From contig NZ_PKKM01000008.1 in the NCBI RefSeq assembly GCF_002847525.1, forward strand, positions 1 through 21,393: a DNA stretch of 21,393 nt, written 5' to 3'. Source of the DNA: Schaalia odontolytica. Its GTDB lineage: Bacteria; Actinomycetota; Actinomycetes; Actinomycetales; Actinomycetaceae. Below, piece by piece: positions 13,488-21,393 of this stretch (position 1 is the first letter of the stretch; every line of letters begins with the position of its first letter). The position numbers and the translations under genes are program-made. The notes under the pieces were generated by a model. That model was not told where the DNA came from, did not search any database, and was given only the letters and a program-made list of their open reading frames with translations.

Positions 13488-16199
13488 ATGGCCATGAACA
13501 CCCGTGCGCAGGCGCCTCGCGTGCCCGACCGCGCCGCCCCCGAAGGCCTCGAAGCCAAGTGGGGTGAGGCCTGGGAAAGCCAGGGCACCTTCGCTTTTGA
13601 CCGCACCGCGACGCGCGAGCAGGTGTACTCGATCGACACTCCCCCGCCGACGGTATCCGGCTCCCTGCACATCGGCCATGTTTTCTCCTACACGCACACC
13701 GACGTCGTGGCCCGCTACCAGCGCATGATCGGCAAGTCCGTGTTCTACCCGATGGGTTGGGACGACAACGGCCTGCCGACCGAGCGCCGCGTGCAGAACT
13801 ACTTCGGCGTTCGCGTGGATGCGACGCTGCCCTACGACCCCGACTTCGAGCCCCCGCACGTGGGCGGCGACGGCAAGTCGATCAAGGCTCGCGACCAGAA
13901 GCCGATTTCCCGTAAGAACTTCGTGGAGCTGTGCGAGCGCCTCACCCAGGAAGATGAGGCTCAGTTCGAGGCGCTGTGGCGCTACCTGGGCCTGAGCGTG
14001 GACTGGAAGCAGAACTACCAGACGATCGGCGCGCGTGCGCGCAAGGTCGCCCAGGCTGCGTTCCTGCGCAACCTGGCGCGCGGCGAGGCCTACCAGGCCG
14101 AGGCCCCGGGCCTGTGGGACGTCACCTTCCAGACGGCGGTCGCCCAGGCTGAGCTGGAGAGCCGCGAGTACCCGGGCTTCTACCACCGCCTGGCCTTCCA
14201 CATCACCGACGCCGAGGCCGCCGCGAAGGCTGCCGCCGCCGGCGCGCCCGTCGAGGACGGCGTGGACGTGTGCATCGAGACGACGCGTCCCGAGCTGCTG
14301 GCCGCCTGCGTCGCCCTGATCGCCCACCCGGACGACGAGCGCTACAAGCCGCTGTTCGGCACGACGGTCGCCTCCCCCGTGTACGGCGTCGAGGTGCCGA
14401 TCCTGCCTCACCCCGAGGCGGAGATGGACAAGGGCGCGGGCATCGCCATGTGCTGTACCTTCGGCGACACGACCGACATCGACTGGTGGCGTGACCTGGA
14501 GCTGCCGCTGCGCGCGATCCTTCGCAAGGACGGCCGCATCATCACCGAGACCCCCGAGTGGATCACCACCGATGCGGGCCGCGCGGCATTCGAGGAGATC
14601 ACCGGTAAGACGACGTTCTCCGCGCGCGAGGCCGTGGTGGCCGCCCTGCGTGAGTCGGGCGAGCTGAAGGGCGAGCCGACCAAGACGATGCGTCAGACCA
14701 ACTTCTTCGAGAAGGGCGACAAGCCCCTCGAGATCGTCACCTCGCGCCAGTGGTACATCCGTAACGGTGGCCGCGCGTGGACGAACCCGGCCTCGGGCAA
14801 GGACCTGAACGAGGAGCTCATTGGCCGCGGCCGCGAGCTGGAGTTCCACCCCGACTTCATGCGCGTGCGCTACGAGAACTGGGTGAAGGGCCTGAAGGGC
14901 GACTGGCTGGTCTCCCGTCAGCGCTTCTTCGGCGTGCCGTTCCCGCTGTGGTACCGCGTGGACGCGGACGGCCAGGTCAACTACGACGACATCATCACCC
15001 CGTCTGAGGCCGCTCTGCCGGTCGACCCGTCGACGGACATTCCGGAGGGCTACACGGAGGATCAGCGCGGCGTCGCCGGCGGCTTCGTGGGCGAGCTGGA
15101 CATCATGGACACGTGGGCGACGTCCTCGCTGTCCCCGCAGCTGGCGTGTGGCTGGCTGGATGACGAGGACCTGTTCGCTCGCACGTACCCGATGGATCTG
15201 CGCCCGCAGGGTCAGGACATCATCCGTACGTGGCTGTTCTCCACCGTGGTGCGCGCGGACCTGGAGTTCGGTGCGCTGCCGTGGAAGCACGCGGGCCTGT
15301 CGGGCTGGATCCTGGATTCGGACCACAAGAAGATGTCGAAGTCCAAGGGCAACGTCGTGACCCCGATGGGCATCCTGGAGAAGTACGGTTCGGATGCCGT
15401 GCGTTACTGGGCGGCGTCGGCTCGCCTGGGCCTGGATGCGGCGTTCGACGAGCAGCAGATGAAGATTGGTCGCCGCCTGGCGATCAAGGTGCTGAACGCG
15501 TCGAAGTTTGCGCTCACGATGGGCGGCGAGGGCGCGGCGATCGATCTGGATCCGGCGCTGGTGACGGTGCCGCTGGATCGTTCGGTGCTGGCGGCGCTGG
15601 CCTCCGTCATTGACGAGGCCTCGGCTGCCCTGGCGTCCTACGAGCACTCTCGCGCGCTGGAGGTCACGGAGTCGTTCTTCTGGACGTTCTGCGACGACTA
15701 CCTGGAGCTGGTCAAGGAGCGCGCCTACAACCGTGATGGCGCGTGGGACGAGGCCTCGGCCGCGTCTGCCCGTGCGGCTCTGGCGATCGTCATTGATAAC
15801 GTCGTGCGCCTGCTGGCCCCCTACCTGCCGTACGTGACGGAAGAGGTGTGGAGCTGGTACCGCGAGGGCTCCGTGCACACCGCTCCGTGGCCGGTCGTGT
15901 CCGACCTGGCTGGCGTCGAGGGCGATCCCTCGGTGCTCGAGGCCGCGTCCTCTGCTCTGATCGCGCTGCGTCGCGTCAAGTCTGAGGCGAAGGTGTCGCC
16001 GCGTACGCCGTTCCTGGCGGTGACGGTGCGTGCCCCGCAGGCTCAGGTGGAGGCCCTGGAGTCCGTGAAGGGCGACCTGGAGGCCGCATCCAAGGCCGTG
16101 GGCGCCCTGACCGTGGCTGCCTCCGATGACGCTGAGGCCACCGAGGCCGTCGTCGAGTCCTTCGAGCTGGGTGAAGCTCCTGCGAAGCGCAAGGGCTGA
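13488..16199 (+). CDS. valS: Valine--tRNA ligase, archaeal-like short type
   Basis: A 903-residue class I aminoacyl-tRNA synthetase that charges tRNA-Val with valine. Motifs in order: HIGH (61-64) inside SGSLHIGHVFSYTHTDVV, then DNGLPTE (93-99), the CP1 editing domain, IMDTWATSSLSPQ, and KMSKS (615-619). The anticodon-binding helices run to about residue 800, followed by a short C-terminal domain. The wording DDNGLPTERRVQNYFGV and the lack of the long C-terminal coiled-coil arm recall the archaeal/Rickettsia-type ValRS that also occurs in bifidobacteria and relatives. I start at ATG 13488 because GGAGA (13473-13477) lies ten bases upstream; ATG 13494 is too far from it, and the open frame extends upstream to 13380 without a ribosome site. 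The terminator follows at 16213. Confidence 0.95.
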   Translation: MAMNTRAQAPRVPDRAAPEGLEAKWGEAWESQGTFAFDRTATREQVYSIDTPPPTVSGSLHIGHVFSYTHTDVVARYQRMIGKSVFYPMGWDDNGLPTERRVQNYFGVRVDATLPYDPDFEPPHVGGDGKSIKARDQKPISRKNFVELCERLTQEDEAQFEALWRYLGLSVDWKQNYQTIGARARKVAQAAFLRNLARGEAYQAEAPGLWDVTFQTAVAQAELESREYPGFYHRLAFHITDAEAAAKAAAAGAPVEDGVDVCIETTRPELLAACVALIAHPDDERYKPLFGTTVASPVYGVEVPILPHPEAEMDKGAGIAMCCTFGDTTDIDWWRDLELPLRAILRKDGRIITETPEWITTDAGRAAFEEITGKTTFSAREAVVAALRESGELKGEPTKTMRQTNFFEKGDKPLEIVTSRQWYIRNGGRAWTNPASGKDLNEELIGRGRELEFHPDFMRVRYENWVKGLKGDWLVSRQRFFGVPFPLWYRVDADGQVNYDDIITPSEAALPVDPSTDIPEGYTEDQRGVAGGFVGELDIMDTWATSSLSPQLACGWLDDEDLFARTYPMDLRPQGQDIIRTWLFSTVVRADLEFGALPWKHAGLSGWILDSDHKKMSKSKGNVVTPMGILEKYGSDAVRYWAASARLGLDAAFDEQQMKIGRRLAIKVLNASKFALTMGGEGAAIDLDPALVTVPLDRSVLAALASVIDEASAALASYEHSRALEVTESFFWTFCDDYLELVKERAYNRDGAWDEASAASARAALAIVIDNVVRLLAPYLPYVTEEVWSWYREGSVHTAPWPVVSDLAGVEGDPSVLEAASSALIALRRVKSEAKVSPRTPFLAVTVRAPQAQVEALESVKGDLEAASKAVGALTVAASDDAEATEAVVESFELGEAPAKRKG

Positions 16200-16212
16200 G
16201 CGTTAGGCTGCT

Positions 16213-16248
16213 AGGGGGCCGCCCGTGGAACACCACGGGCGGCCCCCT
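16213..16248 (+). terminator. Rho-independent terminator of valS
   Basis: A perfect stem of 16 pairs: A-GGGGGCCGCCCGTGG (16213-16228) with its complement (16233-16248), loop AACA. It is followed by TGTCTGTCT, a T-enriched tail. It begins 13 bases after the valS stop. Confidence 0.92.
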
Positions 16249-16380
16249 TGTCTGTCTCAAGCACGGAAAGACACAGCTGTTAGTCCAGCATCAGCTCGCG
16301 GAGAAGGCGACATCACGTCGTTCTGGCGCCCGAAGTCATGAACATGCCACCACGAAACAACACGCAATCTCCTAACAACT

Positions 16381-16398
16381 TGTACAATTAGTACATGT
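16381..16398 (+). promoter_or_regulatory. Toxin-antitoxin promoter and YefM-type operator at the start codon
   Basis: TGTAC (16381-16385) and GTACA (16391-16395) form a perfect inverted repeat around AATTA, and TGTACA itself is the core motif known from the E. coli yefM-yoeB operator. Inside it TACAAT (16383-16388) is an excellent -10 hexamer. Transcription would start about seven bases later, on the A of the antitoxin ATG at 16395. No ribosome site precedes the ATG, so the message is probably leaderless. A -35 match is poor. Confidence 0.6.
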
Positions 16399-16691
16399 CA
16401 ACAGCTACGCTTTCTGATTTTCGCCAGAACCAGGCTCATTACATCGCCGCCGCCCAAGTCGAACCCGTCGAGCTGCGCTCGCGCGGCGCACAGACCCGCG
16501 CAGTCCTGGTCTCTCCCGCTTTCTACGAAGAGGCAATCGCTGCCCTCGAAGCACGGCGGGAAGCCCGCGAGCGCGAGGAATACGAGACGTGGCTCCGCGA
16601 GAACGCTCTACCCGCCCTCGAACACTACCTTGAGCACCCGGAAACTGCGCACACTCTCGATGAGCTGACTGCTGCATGGGGACTGAAGTAG
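16395..16691 (+). CDS. YefM/Phd-type antitoxin
   Basis: A 98-residue protein with the compact N-terminal DNA-binding fold of Phd/YefM antitoxins: TATLSDFRQNQAHYIAAAQVEPVELRSRGAQTRAVLVSPAFYEEAIAALE. The opening strand-helix, the V-E-L-R-S-R-G turn and the A-V-L-V-S-P strand are the family pattern. The remainder (55-98) is a charged, probably disordered or helical tail that would bind and block the toxin. It should repress its own operon through the TGTACA site that overlaps its start. The gene overlaps or abuts the toxin gene at 16676/16691. It is less GC-rich and less codon-biased than its neighbours, which suggests horizontal acquisition. Confidence 0.85.
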   Translation: MSTATLSDFRQNQAHYIAAAQVEPVELRSRGAQTRAVLVSPAFYEEAIAALEARREAREREEYETWLRENALPALEHYLEHPETAHTLDELTAAWGLK

Positions 16692-17041
16692 TGGCACCCC
16701 AACGACGCCTTGCTATTGGCGATACTGCATACCGCGACCTCGTCAACTTTCGCGGCGAACTTCTGACCCTCACGGGCTCAGAACAGACAACTGATGCTTA
16801 CCTCGCTGCCCTACGCGATTTTCTATCCCGTCTCGCTGAGTTCCCTCATCGCGGTGAAGCGCGTCCCGATCTTCACCCATCAATCCGTGCGATCGGTTTT
16901 CGCCAGCGGCTTCGCATCGTTTTCGCCGTCATGGAGGATCAGGTACTCATACTCGCCGTGCAATCTGCGAGGCAAGGGCGAGTTACCCTACCCGAACCTG
17001 TCTATCAGTTCCTTGAGGTCCTTGACGGCGACGTCAGGTAG
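16676..17041 (+). CDS. RelE/ParE-superfamily toxin
   Basis: A protein of up to 121 residues with the RelE/ParE order: an N-terminal strand (RRLAIGDTAYRDLVNF), a helical hairpin (to about 60), then FPHRGEARPDLHPSIRAIGF and the strand pair RLRIVFAVMEDQVLILAVQSARQG. The G-x-RPDL and F-x-V-x-[ED]D-x-V-x-I-L pattern recalls ParE-type toxins, though a Gln (AVQSARQ) stands where many have His. Target, gyrase or ribosome-bound mRNA, cannot be decided. Two starts are possible. ATG 16676 overlaps the antitoxin by 16 bases. GTG 16691 overlaps the antitoxin stop by one base (TAGTG) with GGGGA (16678-16682) eight bases upstream, and I find it at least as likely. No terminator follows; the acyl-CoA ligase promoter region comes next. 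Confidence 0.8.
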   Translation: MGTEVVAPQRRLAIGDTAYRDLVNFRGELLTLTGSEQTTDAYLAALRDFLSRLAEFPHRGEARPDLHPSIRAIGFRQRLRIVFAVMEDQVLILAVQSARQGRVTLPEPVYQFLEVLDGDVR

Positions 17042-17081
17042 CACAAACAGCATCCTCAGTTTGAGAGTTTTACTCCCCCAC

Positions 17082-17099
17082 CCTACGGTCGCGTAGGAT
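17082..17099 (+). promoter_or_regulatory. Acyl-CoA ligase promoter with palindromic operator
   Basis: CCTACG-gtcg-CGTAGG (17082-17097) is a perfect 6-base palindrome with a 4-base centre. Its right arm contains the likely -10 hexamer TAGGAT (17094-17099). A repressor bound there would cover the -10. TetR-type regulators of fatty-acid genes use palindromes of this size, so this is a candidate operator. No -35 is convincing and no regulator gene is nearby. Confidence 0.45.
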
Positions 17100-17168
17100 A
17101 GGGGTAGCAACAGCTGCGCCGCTGGCCCCGTCCCGCGGCGCACACCGCCCAGCGACCAGGGAGCACGC

Positions 17169-19052
17169 ATGACCGAGAAGGAAACCCCGGCCTCGTCCAA
17201 CGACGACGAGACGGCCCAGGCGCAGACGACCACCGAAGCCCTCGAGTGGCACGCCCCCGTCCTGGTGCGCATCGACGAGCACACGACGATCCCCCACCTG
17301 CTCAAAGAACGCGTGCAGCGCGGTGCCACCCGCCCGCTGATCCTGCGCAAGATCGGCATCGGCGACACGTGGCGCTCCATCACGGCGCGCGAGTTCTACG
17401 ACGAAGTCCACGCGCTCGCCGCCGGCCTCATCGCCCGAGGCCTCGAGCCCGGCGACCGGGTCGCCATCATGAGCCGCACCCGCTACGAGTGGACGCTCCT
17501 CGACTTCGCGTGCTGGGCGGCCGGCCTCGTCCCCGTGCCCATCTACGAGACCAGCTCCATCGACCAGGTCGCCCACGTCCTCGTCGACGCGGACGTCACC
17601 CTCATCATCACCGAGACCGTGTCCATGGCGGAGATCGTGCGCGCGGCAGCCGAGAGAGAAAACCGGGACAACACGCACGTCTTCTCCCTGGACTCCGAGG
17701 CCATCGAGACCCTCATCGCGGACGGCGCGGCCACCCCGCGCGAGCGAGTCCTCGCCCGCTCGGAAGCCCTCACGAAGGACGACATCGCAACCATCGTCTA
17801 CACGTCGGGCACGATGGGCACGCCCAAGGGAACGGTCCTGAGCCACGAGAACTTCACGAACCTGTGCCTGAACGCCCACTCGTGGATGCCGGAGATCGCA
17901 GCGGGCAAGGACTCGCGCCTGCTCCTCTTCCTGCCCCTCGCCCACGTGTTCGCGCGCTTCCTGCAGGTCTTCCAGATCAGCGGCAACGGCGTCCTCGGCC
18001 ACGCCTCCAACATCAAGAATCTGCTCAACGACCTGGCGTCGTTCAAGCCGAGCTACCTCCTGGTGGTCCCGCGCGTCCTGGAGAAGATCTACAACTCGGC
18101 GGACACGAAAGCCTCCGGCCCCAAGCGCAAGATCTTCCGCTGGGCGGCCAAGGTCGCGATCGCCTACTCCCAGGCCCTCGACACTGAGGAGGGCCCGACC
18201 TCGTCGCTCAAGGCCCAGCACGCCCTGGCGGACAAGCTCGTCTACCAGCAGATCATCCGCCTGGTGGGCGGCAACGCGGACTACATCGTGTCGGGCGGCG
18301 CTCCCCTGGCGACCTGGCTCGCGCACTTCTATCGCGGCATCGGCATCCCCGTCCTGGAGGGCTATGGCCTGACCGAGACGGTCGGCCCGGTCTCCGTCAA
18401 CACACCCCGCCTATCCAAGATCGGCACCGTGGGCCCGGCCCTGCCGCCCATGTCCTTCAAGATCAGCGACGAGGGCGAGATCCTGCTCAAGGGCTCGAGC
18501 GTCTTCCAGCGCTACCACAACGACCCAGGCGCCACGGCCGCCTGTTTCACCGACGACGGCTGGTTCCGCACGGGCGACCTGGGGTCCCTGGACCGCGACG
18601 GCTACGTGTCCATCACGGGCCGCGCGAAGGAGATCATCGTGACGGCGGGCGGCAAGAACGTCGCCCCGGCCGCCCTCGAAAACCCGATGCGCTCCCACCC
18701 GCTCATCTCCCAGGTCCTCGTCGTGGGCGACCAGAGGCCCTTCATCGCCGCGCTCATCACGCTGGACGCGGAGATGCTCCCCGATTGGCTCGCCGCCCAC
18801 TCGCTGCCCCCGATGAGCGTCGCCGAGGCGGCCACGAACGTCGAGGTCCTGGCCTCCCTGGAAAAAGCGGTGGCCTCCGCGAACGAGCACGTCTCGCGCG
18901 CCGAGTCGATCCGCAAGATCAAGGTCCTCACCACCGACTTCACGGAGGCGAACGGCCTGCTCACGCCCTCGCTGAAGGTCAAGCGCCTGGAGGCCACGCG
19001 CCGCCTCGCGCCCGTCATCGACGAGATCTACGGCGGCCCCGTGCAGGACTGA
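17169..19052 (+). CDS. Long-chain fatty-acid--CoA ligase (FadD15-like)
   Basis: A 627-residue AMP-forming ligase of the ANL superfamily that activates fatty acids to acyl-CoA. Motifs in order: YTSGTMGTPKG (P-loop, 211-221), GYGLTETVGP (from 398), WFRTGDLG (465-472, with the ribose-binding Asp470), GRAKEIIVTAGGKNVAP (hinge region), and LTPSLKVKR near the C-terminus with the probable catalytic Lys603. The wording is close to the FadD15/long-chain AMP-dependent synthetase group of actinobacteria, so a role in membrane lipid or exogenous fatty-acid use is likely. AGGGAG (17158-17163) lies five bases before the ATG. The gene has its own palindromic promoter and ends in a strong hairpin facing the minus-strand MacB-like operon. 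Confidence 0.93.
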   Translation: MTEKETPASSNDDETAQAQTTTEALEWHAPVLVRIDEHTTIPHLLKERVQRGATRPLILRKIGIGDTWRSITAREFYDEVHALAAGLIARGLEPGDRVAIMSRTRYEWTLLDFACWAAGLVPVPIYETSSIDQVAHVLVDADVTLIITETVSMAEIVRAAAERENRDNTHVFSLDSEAIETLIADGAATPRERVLARSEALTKDDIATIVYTSGTMGTPKGTVLSHENFTNLCLNAHSWMPEIAAGKDSRLLLFLPLAHVFARFLQVFQISGNGVLGHASNIKNLLNDLASFKPSYLLVVPRVLEKIYNSADTKASGPKRKIFRWAAKVAIAYSQALDTEEGPTSSLKAQHALADKLVYQQIIRLVGGNADYIVSGGAPLATWLAHFYRGIGIPVLEGYGLTETVGPVSVNTPRLSKIGTVGPALPPMSFKISDEGEILLKGSSVFQRYHNDPGATAACFTDDGWFRTGDLGSLDRDGYVSITGRAKEIIVTAGGKNVAPAALENPMRSHPLISQVLVVGDQRPFIAALITLDAEMLPDWLAAHSLPPMSVAEAATNVEVLASLEKAVASANEHVSRAESIRKIKVLTTDFTEANGLLTPSLKVKRLEATRRLAPVIDEIYGGPVQD

Positions 19053-19068
19053 CGCGCCCACGAACGAG

Positions 19069-19125
19069 GCCGTGGCCGGCTCGCGCTCCCCCGATCGGTA
19101 TCGGGGTTGGCGAGCCGGCCACGGC
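19069..19125. terminator. Bidirectional terminator between convergent genes
   Basis: GCCGTGGCCGGCTCG (19069-19083) pairs perfectly over 15 bases with CGAGCCGGCCACGGC (19111-19125). The loop holds a second perfect stem, CCCCGAT-cggt-ATCGGGG (19089-19106). TTTTG follows on the plus strand. It serves the acyl-CoA ligase and probably the opposing permease gene. The start (ACGAGGCCG-GGCC) is a variant of the dispersed motif. Confidence 0.9.
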
Positions 19126-19142
19126 TTTTGTGGGTGAGCGAC

Positions 19143-20351
19143 CTACTGCGAAGCGAGAGCCGCTGTGGGCGGCGTGCGAGCCGCTCGGATCGCGGGGTAG
19201 AGCCCGGCGACGGCGCCGATGAGGAGGGTTGCGCCGAGGCCTGCGGCGATCACCCACCAGTGCAGGGTGGGCGGCCAGCCGTACGCGTAGCACATGCCCC
19301 AGGTGACGCCCGCGCCGATGAGGCATCCGGCAAGTCCTCCAAGGAAGGACAGGAGCAGGGCTTCGGCCAGGAACTGCACGGTGATGTGCCCCCGCTTGGC
19401 GCCCAGAGACCGGCGCAGGCCGATCTCTTTGCGGCGTTCCAGGACGGAGATGATCATCGTGTTGGCCACGCCGATGCCGCCAACGAGCAGGGCGATTGAG
19501 CCGACACCCGCGAGCAGCGTCGTGAGGGTCTGGTCAGCCGCGTTCTGGGCGGCCAGCGCGTCGGAGGGGCGCGAGACCTTCAGGCCGGTGGCCCCCTGCG
19601 GGGCGAGCGTGGGACCGAGGAGCTCGCGCACGTTCTCCACCTGGTCCTCGGATGAGCGCTCGTAGATCATCGTGGGTGTCTTGCCCGCGTCGAAGTACGT
19701 GCCCGCGGCGGGAACGCCAATGAGCGCGGCGTTATCGAGTTCCTCGGCCAAGGGAGCCGGATCCATGATGCCCAGGACGGTGAAGGACATGCCGCCCAGC
19801 CACACCTGGGTACCCGGCTCGACGACGCCGAGCAGCTGCGCGGCCTTCGAGCCCAGGACGACACCCGGGTACTTCGCGGTGGCATCGTTGAGCCACGCGC
19901 CCTTCTTCATGGTCCCGGAGACGACCTTCAGGAGGTTCGTGTCGGCTGCCATCGTGATAATGCCGCCAGTCGCGTTCGAGTCGGACAGGCGCGAGCGGTA
20001 CACGGAGACGCCGCTCAGCGCCGACGTGGACGCCGCGTCGGTGACGCCCGGGATCATACGCGTGCGTCCGACGGAGTCCTCGGGCAGGATGAGGTCCGTT
20101 CCCGACAGGTCCGCGCCGCTACGCGCGGTCAGCATGTTGGTGCCGAGCGCCCGCAGCTGTTCTTGCAGGCGGGCCTGAGAAGACGCCGAGACGCCGACGA
20201 CGCCGACCATGGCCGCGATGCCGATCGCGATGCCGAGCGCCGAGAGGATGGCTCGCATGGGGCGGGCCCGCAGGCCCGTCAGGCCCAGCCGCGCGACGTC
20301 CGAGAGGCGCAGCGCAGAGCGGCCGGTACCCGTGTTCTTCTTACTCGCCAT
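19143..20351 (-). CDS. MacB/FtsX-type ABC transporter permease
   Basis: A 402-residue membrane subunit of a MacB-type exporter. One transmembrane helix (about 33-54, [21 protein letters not shown]) leads into a large extracytoplasmic MacB_PCD-like domain (about 60-270) containing [18 protein letters not shown] and [13 protein letters not shown] segments. A C-terminal FtsX domain has three further helices, with the typical [28 protein letters not shown] stretch. In family members this protein does not pump through a pore but transmits ATP-driven motion to the outside. I start at ATG 20351: GGGAGGTG lies immediately upstream, and the ATG overlaps the ATPase stop by 11 bases, implying coupling. 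The frame stays open further upstream to 20441 but inside the ATPase gene. Substrate is unknown. Confidence 0.92.
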   Translation of the reverse strand: MASKKNTGTGRSALRLSDVARLGLTGLRARPMRAILSALGIAIGIAAMVGVVGVSASSQARLQEQLRALGTNMLTARSGADLSGTDLILPEDSVGRTRMIPGVTDAASTSALSGVSVYRSRLSDSNATGGIITMAADTNLLKVVSGTMKKGAWLNDATAKYPGVVLGSKAAQLLGVVEPGTQVWLGGMSFTVLGIMDPAPLAEELDNAALIGVPAAGTYFDAGKTPTMIYERSSEDQVENVRELLGPTLAPQGATGLKVSRPSDALAAQNAADQTLTTLLAGVGSIALLVGGIGVANTMIISVLERRKEIGLRRSLGAKRGHITVQFLAEALLLSFLGGLAGCLIGAGVTWGMCYAYGWPPTLHWWVIAAGLGATLLIGAVAGLYPAIRAARTPPTAALASQ

Positions 20352-21039
20352 GGTCACCTCCCGGGTGCGCGGAGTCGGAAACGATCTCGCCATCGCGGAT
20401 GGCGATCTGCCTGGGCAGCGAGGCCGCCAGGTCATTGTCATGGGTGATCACGATGATGGTCGTGCCGGCCTCGTTCAGCTCGCGCAGAAGGGCGACGATG
20501 GACGCGCCCGAGCGCGAGTCGAGGTTTCCGGTGGGTTCGTCGGCGAGCAGCAGGGCCGGGTGCCCGATGATGGCACGAGCGATGGCGACGCGCTGGCGCT
20601 CGCCACCCGACATCTGGTGGGGCTTGTGGTCCATGCGGTGCCCGAGGCCCACGCGGGTCAGGGCCTCACGCGCGGCCTCGCGTCGCTTGGAGCGCGGCAC
20701 CCCCCGGTAGAGCAGTCCGTCCGCGACGTTGTCGAGGGCGGACACGCCGGCGGTGAGGTGGAACTGCTGGAAGACGAATCCGATCAGCGAGGAGCGCACT
20801 CCCGACAGTTCGGTGTCACGCAGGGAGGACACGTCCGTGCCGTTGATGCACACGCTGCCCGAGGTGGGCCGATCCAGCGTTCCGATGAGGTTGAGCAGGG
20901 TGGATTTTCCTGAGCCGGATGGCCCGACGATGGCGACAAACTCGCCCTCGTCAACGGCCAGGGACACTCCGTTACAGGCGTGCACGGGCGGGCTGCCGAA
21001 GGACCGGTGCACGTCGGTCAGTTGCAGGATGTGGCTCAT
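20341..21039 (-). CDS. MacB/LolD-type ABC transporter ATPase
   Basis: A 232-residue cytoplasmic ATPase of the MacB/LolD group that drives the permease at 19143-20351. It has Walker [10 protein letters not shown] (39-47), a Q-loop at FVFQQFHL, signature MSGGERQR (143-150), Walker [13 protein letters not shown] (163-174) and switch His200. The DEPTGNLD wording is diagnostic of this group. Its ATG overlaps the adaptor stop in the classic ATGA arrangement (21036-21039), and its own end overlaps the permease start. All three genes should therefore be one transcript with the promoter beyond the window. Confidence 0.96.
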   Translation of the reverse strand: MSHILQLTDVHRSFGSPPVHACNGVSLAVDEGEFVAIVGPSGSGKSTLLNLIGTLDRPTSGSVCINGTDVSSLRDTELSGVRSSLIGFVFQQFHLTAGVSALDNVADGLLYRGVPRSKRREAAREALTRVGLGHRMDHKPHQMSGGERQRVAIARAIIGHPALLLADEPTGNLDSRSGASIVALLRELNEAGTTIIVITHDNDLAASLPRQIAIRDGEIVSDSAHPGGDHGE

Positions 21040-21393
21040 CGGTTGGGCACCACCACGCGCTGCCCTTCGGAGATCTCGTCGCCACTCACCTCAACGCGGT
21101 CGCCCGCGAACAGGCCGACGGTGACGGGAACCCGACGAATCTCGCCCTTCTCGTCCACGACCTCGACGCCGAACTGATCAGCGCTGAGGGCCACGAGCGC
21201 GCCGAGGGGCACGGACAGCACGCCGGTGCGGGTCTCGGAGGTCAGGCCCAGGGAGACCGAGGCCTCCTGGAGCCCTTCGAGGGCGGCGGGGTCGTCGGGG
21301 GTGATGGTGACCGGGATGATCCGCTCTTTGTTGGCATCCTTGCTGCCTTCTTCGCTGGCCTTCTCGCGCGGTGGCTCAACCGAGGTAATCGTC
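21036..21393 (-). CDS. HlyD/MacA-like efflux adaptor protein, C-terminal part (partial)
   Basis: The frame is open from the window edge to a TGA at 21036-21038, giving 118 C-terminal residues; the N-terminus, with its expected signal or membrane anchor, is outside. Visible are VPLGALVAL, a [41 protein letters not shown] segment and its beta-barrel-like repeats, typical of the membrane-proximal end of HlyD/MacA-type adaptors. In a Gram-positive cell such a protein is anchored at the membrane outer face and probably assists the permease. An internal ATG at 21221 is not the start. The upstream acidic-basic stretch ([18 protein letters not shown]) is likely a flexible loop. Confidence 0.85.
   Translation of the reverse strand, partial: TITSVEPPREKASEEGSKDANKERIIPVTITPDDPAALEGLQEASVSLGLTSETRTGVLSVPLGALVALSADQFGVEVVDEKGEIRRVPVTVGLFAGDRVEVSGDEISEGQRVVVPNR

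Noticed and set aside
13482..15878. About 800-codon open frame on the minus strand
   Set aside because: It is fully antisense to valS, has an Arg/Val/Leu/His-rich composition without domains, and no ribosome site. It is a codon-bias shadow.
1..21393. CRISPR arrays, tRNA or rRNA genes, prophage or plasmid modules
   Set aside because: I found no regularly spaced repeats, no cloverleaf-like or rRNA-like segments, and no integrase, replication or phage structural genes on either strand.

Overview
The window is high-GC bacterial DNA with strong G/C preference at third codon positions, GTG starts, TAnnnT-type -10 boxes and hairpin terminators without clear U-tracts. The gene content (comEA-comEC-holA cluster, FadD15-like acyl-CoA ligase, and a valyl-tRNA synthetase that looks like the archaeal/Bifidobacterium type) points to an actinomycete. 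Actinomycetaceae (Actinomyces/Schaalia) is my best guess, from remembered family resemblance and not from a search.

Layout. 1-84: apparent right end of an IS3-family insertion sequence (last 13 codons of a transposase plus a terminal repeat). 119-3800 (minus): two adjacent ABC exporter half-transporters whose motifs are complementary, one catalytic and one degenerate, so they should work as a heterodimer. 3854-7260 (minus): comEA, comEC and holA, covering DNA uptake and the replicative clamp loader; comEC has no metallo-beta-lactamase domain. 7261-7466: divergent intergenic region with a perfect DnaA-box 9-mer. 7467-9449 (plus): a HerA/YjgR-like (DUF853) ATPase flanked by coiled coils. 9601-11844 (plus): proC (proline synthesis) and a NhaC/YuiF-like membrane transporter. 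11911-13263 (minus): an M20 metallopeptidase, convergent with the transporter across a long hairpin. 13488-16199 (plus): valS with a strong terminator. 16395-17041 (plus): a YefM/Phd-type antitoxin and RelE/ParE-type toxin pair with lower GC, apparently leaderless and with a TGTACA operator at its start. 17169-19052 (plus): long-chain acyl-CoA ligase behind a palindromic promoter. 19143-21393 (minus): MacB-like permease, its ATPase, and the C-terminal part of an adaptor protein that continues beyond the window; the three overlap and form one operon.

Most of the window is ordinary chromosomal housekeeping with small accessory insertions. The observations most worth following are the self-regulated leaderless toxin-antitoxin cassette, a recurring gene-end motif (ACGAGGCCGGGGC), the coiled-coil HerA-like ATPase, the DnaA box beside it, and the asymmetric ABC pair. 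I see no CRISPR array, rRNA, tRNA, prophage or clearly novel multi-gene system. No gene-free stretch exceeds 300 bases.
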